This document shows, one piece after another, positions 18,901 to 31,433 of a stretch of DNA of 64,000 nucleotides (the first letter of the stretch is position 1; each line of letters starts with the position of its first letter). The translations under genes were made by a program, and so were the position numbers. The DNA is from Saccharophagus degradans 2-40 (GTDB lineage: Bacteria; Pseudomonadota; Gammaproteobacteria; Pseudomonadales; Cellvibrionaceae). The notes beneath the pieces are model-generated. The model saw only the letters and a program-made list of their open reading frames with translations, had not been told where the DNA came from and ran no database searches. The stretch spans positions 3,341,501 to 3,405,500 of the forward strand of contig NC_007912.1 of NCBI RefSeq assembly GCF_000013665.1, in the 5' to 3' direction.

Positions 18901-19608
18901 AGTATCGCGGATTTCCCATTCGATACGCGCGATGAAAACTGGAGCGACGACCTACGCGACCTTTGCGCACAATTTAACGTGAACAAAACCGTGAATGGCT
19001 CGGGCGCAACGGTTACCGGTATTGAATTGCAATACACACAAAGCTACGACTTTTTACCAAGCTACTGGGCAGGTTTAGGTACGTCTGTTAACTACACCTA
19101 CCAGCAAAGTGAATACGACAAAGAGCAATCGTCCATTGATAGCAACATTACCTTACCAAGCTACCCAGTAGCCGATACGCCAGAGCACACTTATAACGCG
19201 ACCGTTTTTTGGGAGCATGAAGACGTGCAATTGCGTTTAGCATACCGCGGTAACTCTGACAGCTTAGTAGGAACAGATAGCAACAATGGCCGCAGCGGTC
19301 GTACCTGGAACCAAGGCTCACTTTGGAATGAAGGTCGCGCAACATTAGATTTCTCTGCATCTTGGCAAGTAACAGATGCTGTGGATCTAACCTTCCAAGC
19401 TATCAACCTAACCGATGCAGAAAATAGAACCTATTTCACTAGTCGCACCTTGGCAATCGACCCCATTCGCGATGAGAACGGCACTATTACCGGCTGGGAA
19501 GAATACGACGAAGGCACACCAATGGATAACGACGCAACAACATCTCGCACTGTTGCTCGCTACAAAAACGGTAGAACTTTCCGTTTAGGTGTACGCGTAA
19601 ACTTCTAA
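15976..19608 (+). CDS. TonB-dependent outer-membrane receptor, probable agaro-oligosaccharide importer
   Basis: The start is ATG at 15976, with GGAGAG 8 bases upstream (15963-15968); the frame continues upstream only as a TTG. The 1210-residue protein has a Sec signal peptide ending near YAQ and a TonB box around EEVIVTGIR. The plug domain (about 45-165) contains ITVRGANANQNNITLNGA. A 22-strand beta-barrel follows, ending in the Phe-terminal strand FRLGVRVNF. The plug resembles the large polysaccharide-type receptors of Xanthomonas, Caulobacter and Alteromonadales-like bacteria. It would carry agar oligosaccharides across the outer membrane using TonB energy. The lipoprotein gene follows after 64 bases with an intervening hairpin. 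Family certain; substrate inferred from locus. Confidence 0.93.
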   Translation: MSTIYNRFKLTALSAAMLTAYGTAYAQEDNPEADANIEEVIVTGIRASIEKSIDDKRFSKNIVDTINAEDIGKTADQNIAEALSRVTGVSLQSRDGEGTTITVRGANANQNNITLNGATLTSTDFSQAVDLSAYSADILSKVEVVKTPSADHDEGSLGANVNLVTAKPLELKDNVRSLTVQGRYNDFVDDTNHKISGSFSHTFLDDTLGVIVTAYDETSSIRRDQFRVDDYVASNTARIARDQNGEVITNVRAIVPSAMGYELHQNESNRRGLTAGVQWQPTDTTDVMLNVTHSEQSLVNSFTGLKTRRPNTPNFFEGEEVIPGFPAAGFTDPQQDWWTIDTDTRTFTKYVNRAGPGDLTTSEGGSDNTNSVVSLELNQDITDTLRVSVKGGYSKSEQVTIPDNAWLNMQNYMHVPGQVVMAIGPYGSEGGIEPVGYDCTSGECTMVFGSGFVDLGENITAYEEVDDDGILQQRPGWWDNTATTTFNPQDLRAQGISFLSRTDRKVEDKNQSFQVDFDWDVDKFGLTTAEFGAKYASRSKFVDDQSYQFSSSEVADIIRNDEGHAIAVPGGSLLDISGEMITTGESFPYDDFMSSLGYGRDNATIGWTPVSGVKALELTQGAADIVGTRDDTDTRSADLDTIAAYIKTSFAFMDDRLTGDIGLRYVETEVVATGYSGFTFASDRGNNLERVFDHVKLAELRDTSLPACPEPGMYFEDENAPLAIERHLERIDGLGYDVNSGSPDTWTPIPDAGACHEPLLAARAEFITSGATGEAPFVNWETMQRHADISQSHIYAWGANWGKEFDENGALVNTNQEDRSIVAIPTTNSHKYSTILPSLNLNYIIKDDLIGRFAISKTMARPPIDQLRPGFSGTEDPWPGRTNNQVDMYNTKLDPLESKNIDFSLEWYFDESAMVAGTVFHKDMTNFATVESLRTYLDDLRNLDTSVPYDSSQLAVIATDNAADDYGLASCFPKRSIADFPFDTRDENWSDDLRDLCAQFNVNKTVNGSGATVTGIELQYTQSYDFLPSYWAGLGTSVNYTYQQSEYDKEQSSIDSNITLPSYPVADTPEHTYNATVFWEHEDVQLRLAYRGNSDSLVGTDSNNGRSGRTWNQGSLWNEGRATLDFSASWQVTDAVDLTFQAINLTDAENRTYFTSRTLAIDPIRDENGTITGWEEYDEGTPMDNDATTSRTVARYKNGRTFRLGVRVNF

Positions 19609-19623
19609 CAATAACTAATGCTT

Positions 19624-19650
19624 GGTGCCAACTCCCAATGAGTTGGCACC
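19624..19650 (+). other. Intercistronic hairpin between TonB receptor and surface lipoprotein genes
   Basis: A perfect 11-bp stem, GGTGCCAACTC with GAGTTGGCACC, encloses a 5-base loop and is not followed by a U tract. It starts 15 bases after the receptor stop and ends 22 bases before the next ATG. It looks more like an RNA-stabilising or processing structure than a full terminator. Confidence 0.55.
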
Positions 19651-19672
19651 CACGTAAAAAGTGGTTTTAACT

Positions 19673-21703
19673 ATGAAAAAATTAAACACGACTAAAATTT
19701 TACTTAGCGCAGCCGTTGCTGCATCACTAAGTGCATGTGGCGGCAGCGATAGCAACAGTAAAAGCAGCGCAAACAACGCGCCAACACACAACGGCAATCT
19801 ATCGGTTACGGTTTCGGAAAACGACCGCGCAAGTACAATTAACTTATTGAACGGCGCAACAGATTTAGATGCCGGCGATGCATTGCGTGTTAGAGACCTA
19901 ACAACAACCGAAGCTGATCTATCTGGTGTAACAGAAAACTTTTTCCAAATTACGGTTACACCTAGCGCCTACAAAGACTCACTAGACAGCGGCGAAACCA
20001 AAGAAATCGTATACACTTACTCGGTGAGCGATGGTAAACAAGATACTCCACGCACACTCACCATAGCAATTGAAGGCTATGATGAAGCACCAGTGTTTAG
20101 CAATCTTACTCGCACCTTTAGTGAAGAAGCAGGCTCGCGCACTTACAATTTACTTGAAGGCGCAACAGACGCAGATGGTGAAACACTTAGCGTTGCAAAC
20201 TTTAGCCAAGCTGAAACCAATATTGACGGTGCAGCAACCTATGCAAACGGCAGCGTAACAATTGATTCCTCCGTTTTTGCCGATGACATAAAAGGCGGCG
20301 ACACGGTTACATTTGTATTCAACTATGAAATAGCCGATCACAACCACAGCTTGCCACGCACTCTCACGGTAAATGTTACTGGTGTATCAACAGAGCCAGA
20401 ACCACCAACAGTGAACGACACCATTACAGCAACAATGAGCACAGCCGACAGCCAAGTAATGGTAGACCTTGTCGCATCGCCAGAAATTATCGACTGGAAC
20501 GGCGATGACGTTACTGCAGACCTCTCAACCCTTACACCGGTTGGCGATGCGCCTGCGTTTAACTTTGCTTTATCTAGCGGTAACACTTTAGTAGTAGAAC
20601 CTGTTGCCTTCTACAGCCGCCTAGCCGAAGCAGAAACTAAAAGCTTTGCTTACACCTATACCGTTTCTGACCCTGGTGGGTTAACAGCCCAAGCGACTGT
20701 TTCACTTAGCGTAACCAAAGATACCGTTGCTGCACATAACGTAATGCCAAACGCAAGTTTTGAAGATGGCACTATGGCAGGTTGGACACAAGTACCGACA
20801 CAGGCAGATGGCACAGAAGTAGAAAACTTTGCCGCAGTAGTAACGGACGCAGCTAACGCCAAGCAGGGCACCAATTACTTGCAAGTAACTGGTGATGTAA
20901 AGCTCTCTTACGATTTAACCGGCCTGCTCGAACAAGGTAGCAGCTACTACGTAGAGCTACCTGCACGCGATAAAAGTTGGGGGAACTGGTACGGTAGCAT
21001 TAGCGAAGGCCTGACCCTACTTACAGAACGCTTCCGCTTTTCTGATCACGGCTGGAACCCCGGTATCTACCTAAGCCACACAGGAACATTTACAGTAGAT
21101 GATCGCTATATAGAACCGGCTCTAAAAATTGAATCGGCTGGCAACCTTAAGCTAGATGATATTCGCTTAGTAAAATACGCATTCGAACAAGCGAATAATA
21201 TTCTTAGTGAGCAAGACAGTACGTTTGAAGATGGCAGCGCTGGTAATTGGGTTTTAGGCGGTAATTCCACCATCTCAAACACTACGGTTATTGATGGAGA
21301 CTACAGCATTTACGCAACTGGTGGCGGCGCAAACGATATTGTTATGCCCGCTGGCAGCATCCAAAACGGTAAACGTTACTTGCTAGAGTTCGACATTTAC
21401 AGCCCTGATTTTGCACCCGACAACCACCCTACTCGCGCTTGGATTTTAGATTCAACCGCAGTTGATGGAAGCGGCAACCCCATAAATACCAACGCAGAAG
21501 TATTTGCTTCTACCGCTGAATGGCGAACCATCCGCTTCTTGGATGCCGCGACTGTGCGCTGGTCAATGATTTTCGATATTGATCACACCAGCCATTTAGA
21601 TGATTGGGCAACCCGCGAAACCATGCTGCGTTTAGAAACAAATATTTGGGGCCAAGGTTATACCTACGCGATTGACAACGTACGGTTAATAGAAATTCCT
21701 TAA
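19673..21703 (+). CDS. Surface lipoprotein with cadherin-like repeats and two CBM-like modules, probable glycan-binding partner of the TonB receptor
   Basis: ATG at 19673 (MKKLNTT) is preferred over the in-frame GTG at 19661 because it opens the signal peptide. The lipobox is LSAC with Gly at +2. Three repeats of about 95 residues (near 35-355) each contain a 'NLLxGATDxDxG' or related calcium-type element typical of cadherin-like/VCBS domains. Two modules follow, near 360-510 and 515-676. Each begins with a 'FEDGxxxxW' motif and has a beta-sandwich pattern like CBM4/9-type carbohydrate-binding modules. There is no enzymatic signature. Coupled to the receptor gene, it may play the part that SusD-like proteins play in Bacteroidetes. 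Domain style is visible; the binding role is inferred. Confidence 0.78.
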   Translation: MKKLNTTKILLSAAVAASLSACGGSDSNSKSSANNAPTHNGNLSVTVSENDRASTINLLNGATDLDAGDALRVRDLTTTEADLSGVTENFFQITVTPSAYKDSLDSGETKEIVYTYSVSDGKQDTPRTLTIAIEGYDEAPVFSNLTRTFSEEAGSRTYNLLEGATDADGETLSVANFSQAETNIDGAATYANGSVTIDSSVFADDIKGGDTVTFVFNYEIADHNHSLPRTLTVNVTGVSTEPEPPTVNDTITATMSTADSQVMVDLVASPEIIDWNGDDVTADLSTLTPVGDAPAFNFALSSGNTLVVEPVAFYSRLAEAETKSFAYTYTVSDPGGLTAQATVSLSVTKDTVAAHNVMPNASFEDGTMAGWTQVPTQADGTEVENFAAVVTDAANAKQGTNYLQVTGDVKLSYDLTGLLEQGSSYYVELPARDKSWGNWYGSISEGLTLLTERFRFSDHGWNPGIYLSHTGTFTVDDRYIEPALKIESAGNLKLDDIRLVKYAFEQANNILSEQDSTFEDGSAGNWVLGGNSTISNTTVIDGDYSIYATGGGANDIVMPAGSIQNGKRYLLEFDIYSPDFAPDNHPTRAWILDSTAVDGSGNPINTNAEVFASTAEWRTIRFLDAATVRWSMIFDIDHTSHLDDWATRETMLRLETNIWGQGYTYAIDNVRLIEIP

Positions 21704-21790
21704 TCGGGTTCTGAACAGAGGTAACCCACAGCAACCTCATGTATTTCTGTAGCACTCTGGGCGCAACCTCCGCGCCCAATTCCTCGATTT

Positions 21791-21827
21791 ATCCATCCCT
21801 TCAGCAATGATCGGGTGGATTTTTTTT
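21791..21827 (+). terminator. Rho-independent terminator after the surface lipoprotein gene
   Basis: ATCCATCCC (21791-21799) pairs with GGGTGGAT (21813-21820), with one bulged base, followed by seven further T. A second GC-rich hairpin, GGGCGC/GCGCCC, lies just upstream near 21758-21778. Confidence 0.75.
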
Positions 21828-21901
21828 GCCTATTTTTAGTTAGGGCTATACGCACACATTTAAGTAGAACGTAAAATAGATAACCATTACGGCAGCCAAA
21901 T

Positions 21902-24268
21902 ATGAAAAGACGAGATTTTATTAAAGTAGCCTCCACAACTGTCTCTGGAATGCTAGGTACAGTTGTTACACCCAGCACAGCCGCTTTACAAGCTGCAAAG
22001 CGGCCCAACTTAGCAGCGCTTTCACCCGTAGACCCCATACCAAACAATGAGCAGCGCAATTGGCTGGGTAAAGCTTATTGGGGTAACAGATTACAAGACT
22101 GGCAAGTAAACAACGGCAGAATAGAATGCCTTCGCGCAGAGGCGAGCTTTGAAGTGCGCACTGTTGCCCTGTTAACTCGCGCCCTAAACAACGCCCACAA
22201 ACCCGCCCGCTTACGCATGCATTTGGGTAATCTCACCCCGTCTAAAAATGGTTTTTGCGGCTTTTTATTGGGTATAGGTGCAGGTAAGTTAGATTACCGC
22301 GCATGTGCCTTAGCCCAGCGTTACGGCGGGGAAAACGGCGGCTTTATGGCGGTAATTGATAGCTCCGGCGAACTTAGCTTTCGCGACTTTAGCAACCAAA
22401 ACAAGCCAATAGCTTACGAGCAGTTACAACGCACCACTCATAGCCAAACTAAAAAACCGCTAGCCGATAAAGACATTATTTTAGATTGCCATATAGACCC
22501 AACCGACCAAGCAACGTTTGATGTGCGCTTAATAGCAAGCGACGCCAAAACTGGCGAAGAGCTCGGTTTTATTGTAAGAACCCAGGTTCCAGCCTCCGAA
22601 CTACTAGGCGGTATTGCAATGCTTTCCTCACCGCCAGCCAAACAAGCTGGCGCACGCTGGTGGTTTAATCGCATAGAAACTGGCGGAGAAAAAATAAGTA
22701 TTAACGAGGAACATGCACTTGGGCCTGTTATGGGCTGTTTGTACAGCTTAAATAAATCGGTTTTAAAATTAACTGCGCAGTTTTTACCTATCGCAAATCC
22801 ACACAAAAAACATGTTCGCTTAGAGTACAAGGCAGCGAAGGATAACACCTGGAAACAGGGTCAAACAAAACCCATAGAAGACGGTTATGTAGCCTGCTTC
22901 AGACTGAGTAAGTGGGATTTCTCGCAAGCCTATGAGTATCGAATAGTATTTACCGACGCGCCCAATACCGCGCTGTTTTGCGGCACAATTGTTAAAGATC
23001 ATCAATCAAGCAAACAGCTAAATATTGCACTTTATTCATGCATTATTCCCACAGCGAAAAGTTTAGATAGAGAAGTTTACGAAAAACTCATTCCACAGGA
23101 AGCCATTCTAGGGCGCTATACGCCCGATAATATTTTATTCCCCCACAACAAACTGGTAACACATTGCGATAGTCACGCACCGGACCTGTATGTATTTGCT
23201 GGCGATCAATATTATGAAACCTACCCCACCCGCTATGGCCGCGATACACCTGACGCAAAATTAGATACCCTATACCGTTGGTATTTGTGGTTTTGGACTT
23301 TCCGCGATTCGGTAAGACACAGGCCCGCCATCGTAATCGCCGACGATCACGATGTGTTACAAGGCAACCTATGGGGCAACGGCGGTAAAGATTCTAGCGA
23401 TAACACCGAAGAAGGCGGCGGCTTTAGCTGGGCAAAAGATTTAGTACGTATGGTCTATCGCATTCAACATTCCCACAACCCTGATGCGTTTGACCCCACA
23501 CCCATTAAACACGACATTCCCGTTACCTACGGCGAATTCGAGTACGGCGGTGTAAGCTTCGCCATTATAGAAGATAGAAAATTTAAAACCCCGCCCAATA
23601 CCGAAGTGGACCCATTACTCACCAAAGGCGAGCTGTTGGGTAAACGACAGGAAGATTTTCTGAAGCACTGGAGCGAAAACAACACTCACCTACCAAAAAT
23701 ATGTTTGACTGCATCCATGTGGGGGTCGCCTCAAACCAAAGGGAATGCCGAGCCTCTGCTAGATTACGATGCCAACGGCTACCCACCGGATGGCCGTACA
23801 CGCGCCGTAAGCTTAGTTAAAAGAGCCAACGCACTAGTATTAGCAGGCGACCAACATTTGGCAATGGTTGCTAAACAAGGCGTGAATGATTACGAAGATG
23901 GAGCATTATTTTTTGCAGGCCCTGCCGCCGCCGCGTTTTGGCAACGCTGGTTTGAAGGTGAAGGCAAGCTAGAAAACAAACGTAACAATCACCCTAACAC
24001 CGGTAATTTTATTGATACTTTTGGCAATAAAATGCGTGTACTCGCGGTTGCCAACCCCAAATTAACTTACGCAGAATTTAAAGCCAGTAACAAGCACTGG
24101 GGTAATTTTGTTGCCGATCACCGCTTAAAAAGTGAAGGTTACGGAATAGTTAAAGTGGACCACACTAAAAAGCAATATACGCTTGAGTGTTGGCCGTGGG
24201 ATGTGGACCCGAATACCGGAGCACAGTTTGAAGGCTGGCCTTTTGTGAAAAAGTGGCAAGACAGATGA
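21902..24268 (+). CDS. Tat-exported PhoD-like metallophosphoesterase with N-terminal beta domain, role in agar locus unknown
   Basis: The 788-residue protein starts with a twin-arginine signal (KRRDFIKVAS) and an Ala-rich cleavage region. Residues about 55-270 look like a beta-sandwich (LamG-like) domain. The second half carries PhoD-type metal-site motifs: VFAGDQYYE, IADDHDVLQGN and LAGDQHLAM. PhoD enzymes are calcium/iron-dependent periplasmic or secreted phosphodiesterases or phosphomonoesterases. No phosphate is known in agarose, so its presence between the receptor block and aga86E is unexplained. It may scavenge phosphate from algal material or act on another substrate. It stands as a single transcription unit between two terminators. 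Confidence 0.82.
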   Translation: MKRRDFIKVASTTVSGMLGTVVTPSTAALQAAKRPNLAALSPVDPIPNNEQRNWLGKAYWGNRLQDWQVNNGRIECLRAEASFEVRTVALLTRALNNAHKPARLRMHLGNLTPSKNGFCGFLLGIGAGKLDYRACALAQRYGGENGGFMAVIDSSGELSFRDFSNQNKPIAYEQLQRTTHSQTKKPLADKDIILDCHIDPTDQATFDVRLIASDAKTGEELGFIVRTQVPASELLGGIAMLSSPPAKQAGARWWFNRIETGGEKISINEEHALGPVMGCLYSLNKSVLKLTAQFLPIANPHKKHVRLEYKAAKDNTWKQGQTKPIEDGYVACFRLSKWDFSQAYEYRIVFTDAPNTALFCGTIVKDHQSSKQLNIALYSCIIPTAKSLDREVYEKLIPQEAILGRYTPDNILFPHNKLVTHCDSHAPDLYVFAGDQYYETYPTRYGRDTPDAKLDTLYRWYLWFWTFRDSVRHRPAIVIADDHDVLQGNLWGNGGKDSSDNTEEGGGFSWAKDLVRMVYRIQHSHNPDAFDPTPIKHDIPVTYGEFEYGGVSFAIIEDRKFKTPPNTEVDPLLTKGELLGKRQEDFLKHWSENNTHLPKICLTASMWGSPQTKGNAEPLLDYDANGYPPDGRTRAVSLVKRANALVLAGDQHLAMVAKQGVNDYEDGALFFAGPAAAAFWQRWFEGEGKLENKRNNHPNTGNFIDTFGNKMRVLAVANPKLTYAEFKASNKHWGNFVADHRLKSEGYGIVKVDHTKKQYTLECWPWDVDPNTGAQFEGWPFVKKWQDR

Positions 24269-24323
24269 CAGTTTGCGCCGACCTGTAGTTCTGTAAAGTA
24301 TTTTTTTTATATTATCTCTAAAA

Positions 24324-24353
24324 GAAAACCGGGCTTAATAGCCCGGTTTTTTT
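24324..24353. terminator. Bidirectional terminator between the PhoD-like gene and aga86E
   Basis: ACCGGGCT (24328-24335) and AGCCCGGT (24340-24347) form a perfect 8-bp stem with a TAAT loop. It is flanked by A on the left and a T run on the right, so it can act on both strands between the convergent genes. Confidence 0.85.
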
Positions 24354-24411
24354 ATGCTATGTGTTGTGTGAGAATTTACACTAAACACACTTCACTTTTC
24401 AGCAGTCAACC

Positions 24412-28419
<4,008 letters not shown>

Positions 28420-28764
28420 GATAAAAGCGACTCCGAATTTTTTTGGTAGTCCAATTTCATTATTGTTTTACTCCAACCTCGTGATTTTTCCGTTAATCAC
28501 ATAGAGTTCTGCGCAAGTATTGCCAAAGCAAAGCGCTATCCCTGCAACTAAATACTCACTTGCAAAAGTGCTGCCCACCAAAAGTAGAAAAAAGTACTGC
28601 TAAATGTGTAATAACAAATGGCAAACTATTAGTGCATGCACATTTAAATTTTTCTTTGAATGCGGCTGTAAAAAGCCTTTTGAAGTGCCAGTCAATTTAT
28701 TTTTATAAATTACAACGATCTGTTACTTAAACGCTCAGAACACATTATTGAAGACAGCAGAAAC

Positions 28765-28787
28765 TTTATATCATTTTTGTATACAAT
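28765..28787 (-). promoter_or_regulatory. Operator TTTGTATACAAT and -10-like element upstream of aga86E
   Basis: The palindrome core TTGTATACAA (28777-28786) is exact. Read leftward, it is followed by TATAAA (28770-28765), a possible -10. It lies about 357 bases before the aga86E start, so the leader would be long, or the site acts at a distance. The flanking TTTAC is shared with the sites at 8874 and 15784. Confidence 0.5.
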
Positions 28788-29173
28788 TTACTATAAACAT
28801 TATTCAGATATACTACCCCCCTATCAGAATTGGTATTTGGCGCAGAAAAATATTGAGGAAATAGCGATCAAAAATGAAATTAAAATAAGTCTATTTTTCA
28901 AAGGGTTAGAATTCGCAGGCTGCAATTAGGAGAAACCCGAGATAAAAATAGGCGCCAGAAAGGCAAAAATTGCTTAGCGAAGAAGGTTAACTAAAAGGTA
29001 AAAATTAGAGCAAAGTCACACCAACGGGGGAAGTATTACACCTACTGGAAATGTAAAAAGAAGGGAGCCCCACGGCACTGTATGGGCAAGAGCAAAACAG
29101 GTAGGACACCCCGTTAAACCGCTCCCTTTAACCAATCACTAACTAATTCCAGTGGCAATAGCCTAACGCCATT

Positions 29174-29185
29174 TTTGTATACAAT
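29174..29185. promoter_or_regulatory. Operator TTTGTATACAAT, distal site of kdgK
   Basis: An exact TTGTATACAA core lies at 29175-29184, inside a 16-mer identical to that at 28772-28787. It lies 77 bases upstream of the proximal kdgK site; the pair could support looping or cooperative binding. Confidence 0.55.
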
Positions 29186-29260
29186 CAACAATATTGCAAA
29201 ATATTCCTATAACTCGCTTTCTTAGACGGATTGGCACAGCCGCGCCAAACATCATTGTAT

Positions 29261-29293
29261 ATTGTTGACAATAAAGGCTCTCACAGCTAATCT
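29261..29293 (+). promoter_or_regulatory. Promoter of kdgK with overlapping operator ATTGTTGACAAT
   Basis: ATTGTTGACAAT (29261-29272) matches the operator in 10 of 12 positions and contains a consensus -35 TTGACA (29265-29270). With a 17-base spacer the -10 would be TAATCT (29288-29293), which is weak. The kdgK start is 43 bases further on. Confidence 0.6.
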
Positions 29294-29335
29294 CTTACTG
29301 AACCTTAATAGCACTACAAGAGAATACGGAAGCGA

Positions 29336-30274
29336 ATGACTAGCACCCTCATAATTGGCGAAAGCATGGTAGAGCTAACTCATCACACCGATGATTTGCT
29401 GCGAAAGTCGTTTGCTGGCGATACTCACAGCGCAGCGGTGTACCTTAAGCGTTTGGCCGGCGATAGTGAAGACGTAAGCCTACTTAGCGCGGTGGGCCTA
29501 GACGGGTTAAGTAACGAGCTTATAGAAGCCCTCAATAAAGAAGGGGTTAGTACTCACACTGTATTACAGCACCCCACTCGCACAATAGGGCTATATATGG
29601 TGCACACCGATTCGCAGGGCGAACGCAGCTTTCAGTATTGGCGTTCGCAGTCGGCTGCACGCGCCACTATGGCATTACTAGAGCAACAACCAGCGCTGCT
29701 GGCCGATTTAGCACCAACCAGAGTGTTTTTTTCGGGTATCACGCTTGCCATCTTCGATAGCACCGCACGAGCGCAACTGCGCGAGCTGCTCGAACAGCTA
29801 AAAATGCGAGGCACACAGGTTATCTTCGACCCCAACTACCGGCCAGCGCTGTGGCAAAACAAAGAAGAAACAAAAGCCGAATACCAGTGGGCGTTTGCAG
29901 TTAGTGATGTCGTACTCCCTGGCTTAGACGATTTGAACAAGCTTTACGGCACAAGCTCAATGCAAAGTGCTGTAGCGTTAGTTAAGACCCTTTGCAGCGG
30001 AGAAGCTATTATCAAAAATGGGGAACACGGCGTAACCTACCTCAATGCTGACACACAATTTTCGGTAGAGGTTGCCCCAGTAGCCAAACCTGTCGACACC
30101 ACGGCTGCGGGCGATTCGTTTAACGCGGCCCTAATGGCCGCTCGCAGTAAAGGGTTGCCTCCACAGCAGGCCATTGAATTTGCCGCCAGCGTGGCCGCCA
30201 TCGTAATACAACATAAAGGGGCCATTATCCCCAGAACAGAATTGCAGCACGCCATTAATCAGTTAAATACCTAA
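29336..30274 (+). CDS. kdgK: 2-keto-3-deoxygluconate kinase (PfkB/ribokinase family)
   Basis: The 312-residue PfkB-family kinase carries the C-terminal signature DTTAAGDSFNAALM with the catalytic Asp. It follows the general pattern of bacterial KdgK enzymes, including GESMVEL at the N-terminus and AVGLDGLS near residue 57. It would phosphorylate KDG with ATP to KDPG in the cytoplasm, feeding the Entner-Doudoroff aldolase, which is not in this window. The ATG has GGA 7 bases upstream. It forms an operon with the GH117 gene 52 bases downstream. A kinase for the deoxy-galactonate epimer cannot be excluded by sequence alone, but the KduD-like and alcohol dehydrogenase genes of the locus argue for KDG. 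Confidence 0.87.
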   Translation: MTSTLIIGESMVELTHHTDDLLRKSFAGDTHSAAVYLKRLAGDSEDVSLLSAVGLDGLSNELIEALNKEGVSTHTVLQHPTRTIGLYMVHTDSQGERSFQYWRSQSAARATMALLEQQPALLADLAPTRVFFSGITLAIFDSTARAQLRELLEQLKMRGTQVIFDPNYRPALWQNKEETKAEYQWAFAVSDVVLPGLDDLNKLYGTSSMQSAVALVKTLCSGEAIIKNGEHGVTYLNADTQFSVEVAPVAKPVDTTAAGDSFNAALMAARSKGLPPQQAIEFAASVAAIVIQHKGAIIPRTELQHAINQLNT

Positions 30275-30326
30275 TGCCTTGCAACAAACCATTTAATAAA
30301 CCTCTAACATCAAACAAGCTAAGAAT

Positions 30327-31433
30327 ATGAGCGATTCAAAAGTAAATAAAAAATTGAGTAAAGCTAGCCTGCGAGCCATAGAGCGCGGCTACGATGAAAA
30401 GGGGCCTGAATGGCTGTTTGAGTTTGATATTACCCCACTAAAAGGCGACTTAGCCTACGAAGAAGGCGTAATTCGTCGAGACCCCAGCGCAGTATTAAAG
30501 GTGGACGATGAATATCACGTTTGGTACACCAAGGGCGAAGGTGAAACAGTAGGCTTCGGCAGCGACAACCCCGAAGACAAAGTCTTCCCATGGGATAAAA
30601 CAGAAGTTTGGCACGCCACCTCTAAAGATAAGATTACTTGGAAAGAAATTGGCCCTGCCATACAACGCGGCGCAGCTGGGGCATATGATGACCGTGCAGT
30701 GTTCACCCCCGAAGTCCTGCGCCATAACGGCACCTACTACCTTGTATATCAAACGGTAAAAGCGCCCTACTTAAACCGATCGCTAGAGCATATAGCCATC
30801 GCATACAGCGATTCCCCCTTTGGCCCATGGACCAAATCCGATGCGCCAATTTTAAGCCCAGAAAATGACGGCGTTTGGGATACGGACGAAGACAATCGAT
30901 TTTTAGTAAAAGAGAAAGGCAGTTTCGATAGCCACAAAGTACACGACCCCTGCTTAATGTTTTTTAACAATCGTTTCTACCTGTATTACAAAGGCGAGAC
31001 TATGGGCGAAAGCATGAACATGGGCGGCAGAGAAATAAAACACGGTGTAGCCATTGCCGACTCGCCACTTGGGCCCTACACCAAAAGCGAATACAACCCT
31101 ATTACCAATAGTGGCCATGAAGTTGCCGTATGGCCCTACAAAGGTGGAATGGCCACCATGCTAACCACCGACGGGCCAGAAAAAAACACCTGCCAGTGGG
31201 CAGAAGACGGCATTAACTTTGACATTATGTCGCATATAAAAGGCGCACCAGAAGCAGTAGGTTTTTTTAGACCAGAAAGCGATAGCGACGACCCTATAAG
31301 CGGCATTGAATGGGGGCTAAGCCACAAGTACGACGCCAGCTGGAACTGGAACTATCTATGCTTTTTTAAAACGCGTCGACAAGTTTTAGATGCAGGTAGC
31401 TATCAGCAAACAGGCGATTCCGGAGCAGTATAA
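30327..31433 (+). CDS. GH117 alpha-1,3-L-neoagarobiose hydrolase, cytoplasmic
   Basis: The 368-residue protein has no signal peptide and so acts in the cytoplasm, cleaving neoagarobiose into 3,6-anhydro-L-galactose and galactose. The five-bladed propeller style shows in repeated 'YxLxY' and 'HxxSxD' strands. Acidic and His residues expected in the active site lie in [16 protein letters not shown] and NSGHEVAVW. The N-terminal helix carries the SxAxxR pattern (SKASLR), associated in this family with domain-swapped dimers. It corresponds to the neoagarobiose hydrolase described from S. degradans. It is the second gene of the kdgK operon, so the last hydrolysis and a late kinase step are co-expressed. 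Confidence 0.94.
   Translation: MSDSKVNKKLSKASLRAIERGYDEKGPEWLFEFDITPLKGDLAYEEGVIRRDPSAVLKVDDEYHVWYTKGEGETVGFGSDNPEDKVFPWDKTEVWHATSKDKITWKEIGPAIQRGAAGAYDDRAVFTPEVLRHNGTYYLVYQTVKAPYLNRSLEHIAIAYSDSPFGPWTKSDAPILSPENDGVWDTDEDNRFLVKEKGSFDSHKVHDPCLMFFNNRFYLYYKGETMGESMNMGGREIKHGVAIADSPLGPYTKSEYNPITNSGHEVAVWPYKGGMATMLTTDGPEKNTCQWAEDGINFDIMSHIKGAPEAVGFFRPESDSDDPISGIEWGLSHKYDASWNWNYLCFFKTRRQVLDAGSYQQTGDSGAV

Larger units (their letters stand above)
28420..29335. other. 916-bp divergent regulatory region between aga86E and kdgK
   Basis: No gene is supported here. It contains three operator-like palindromes (28776-28787, 29174-29185, 29261-29272). The first two share the identical 16-mer CATTTTTGTATACAAT. 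A long-range inverted repeat, AAGGGAGC (29061-29068) with GCTCCCTT (29121-29128), encloses 52 bases. The rest is AT-rich and otherwise featureless to me. It is much longer than the other intergenic spaces of the window, leaving room for a small RNA. Confidence 0.6.

Noticed and set aside
22438..22848. 136-codon open frame opposite the PhoD-like gene
   Set aside because: Antisense shadow of a conserved coding region, without start signals.
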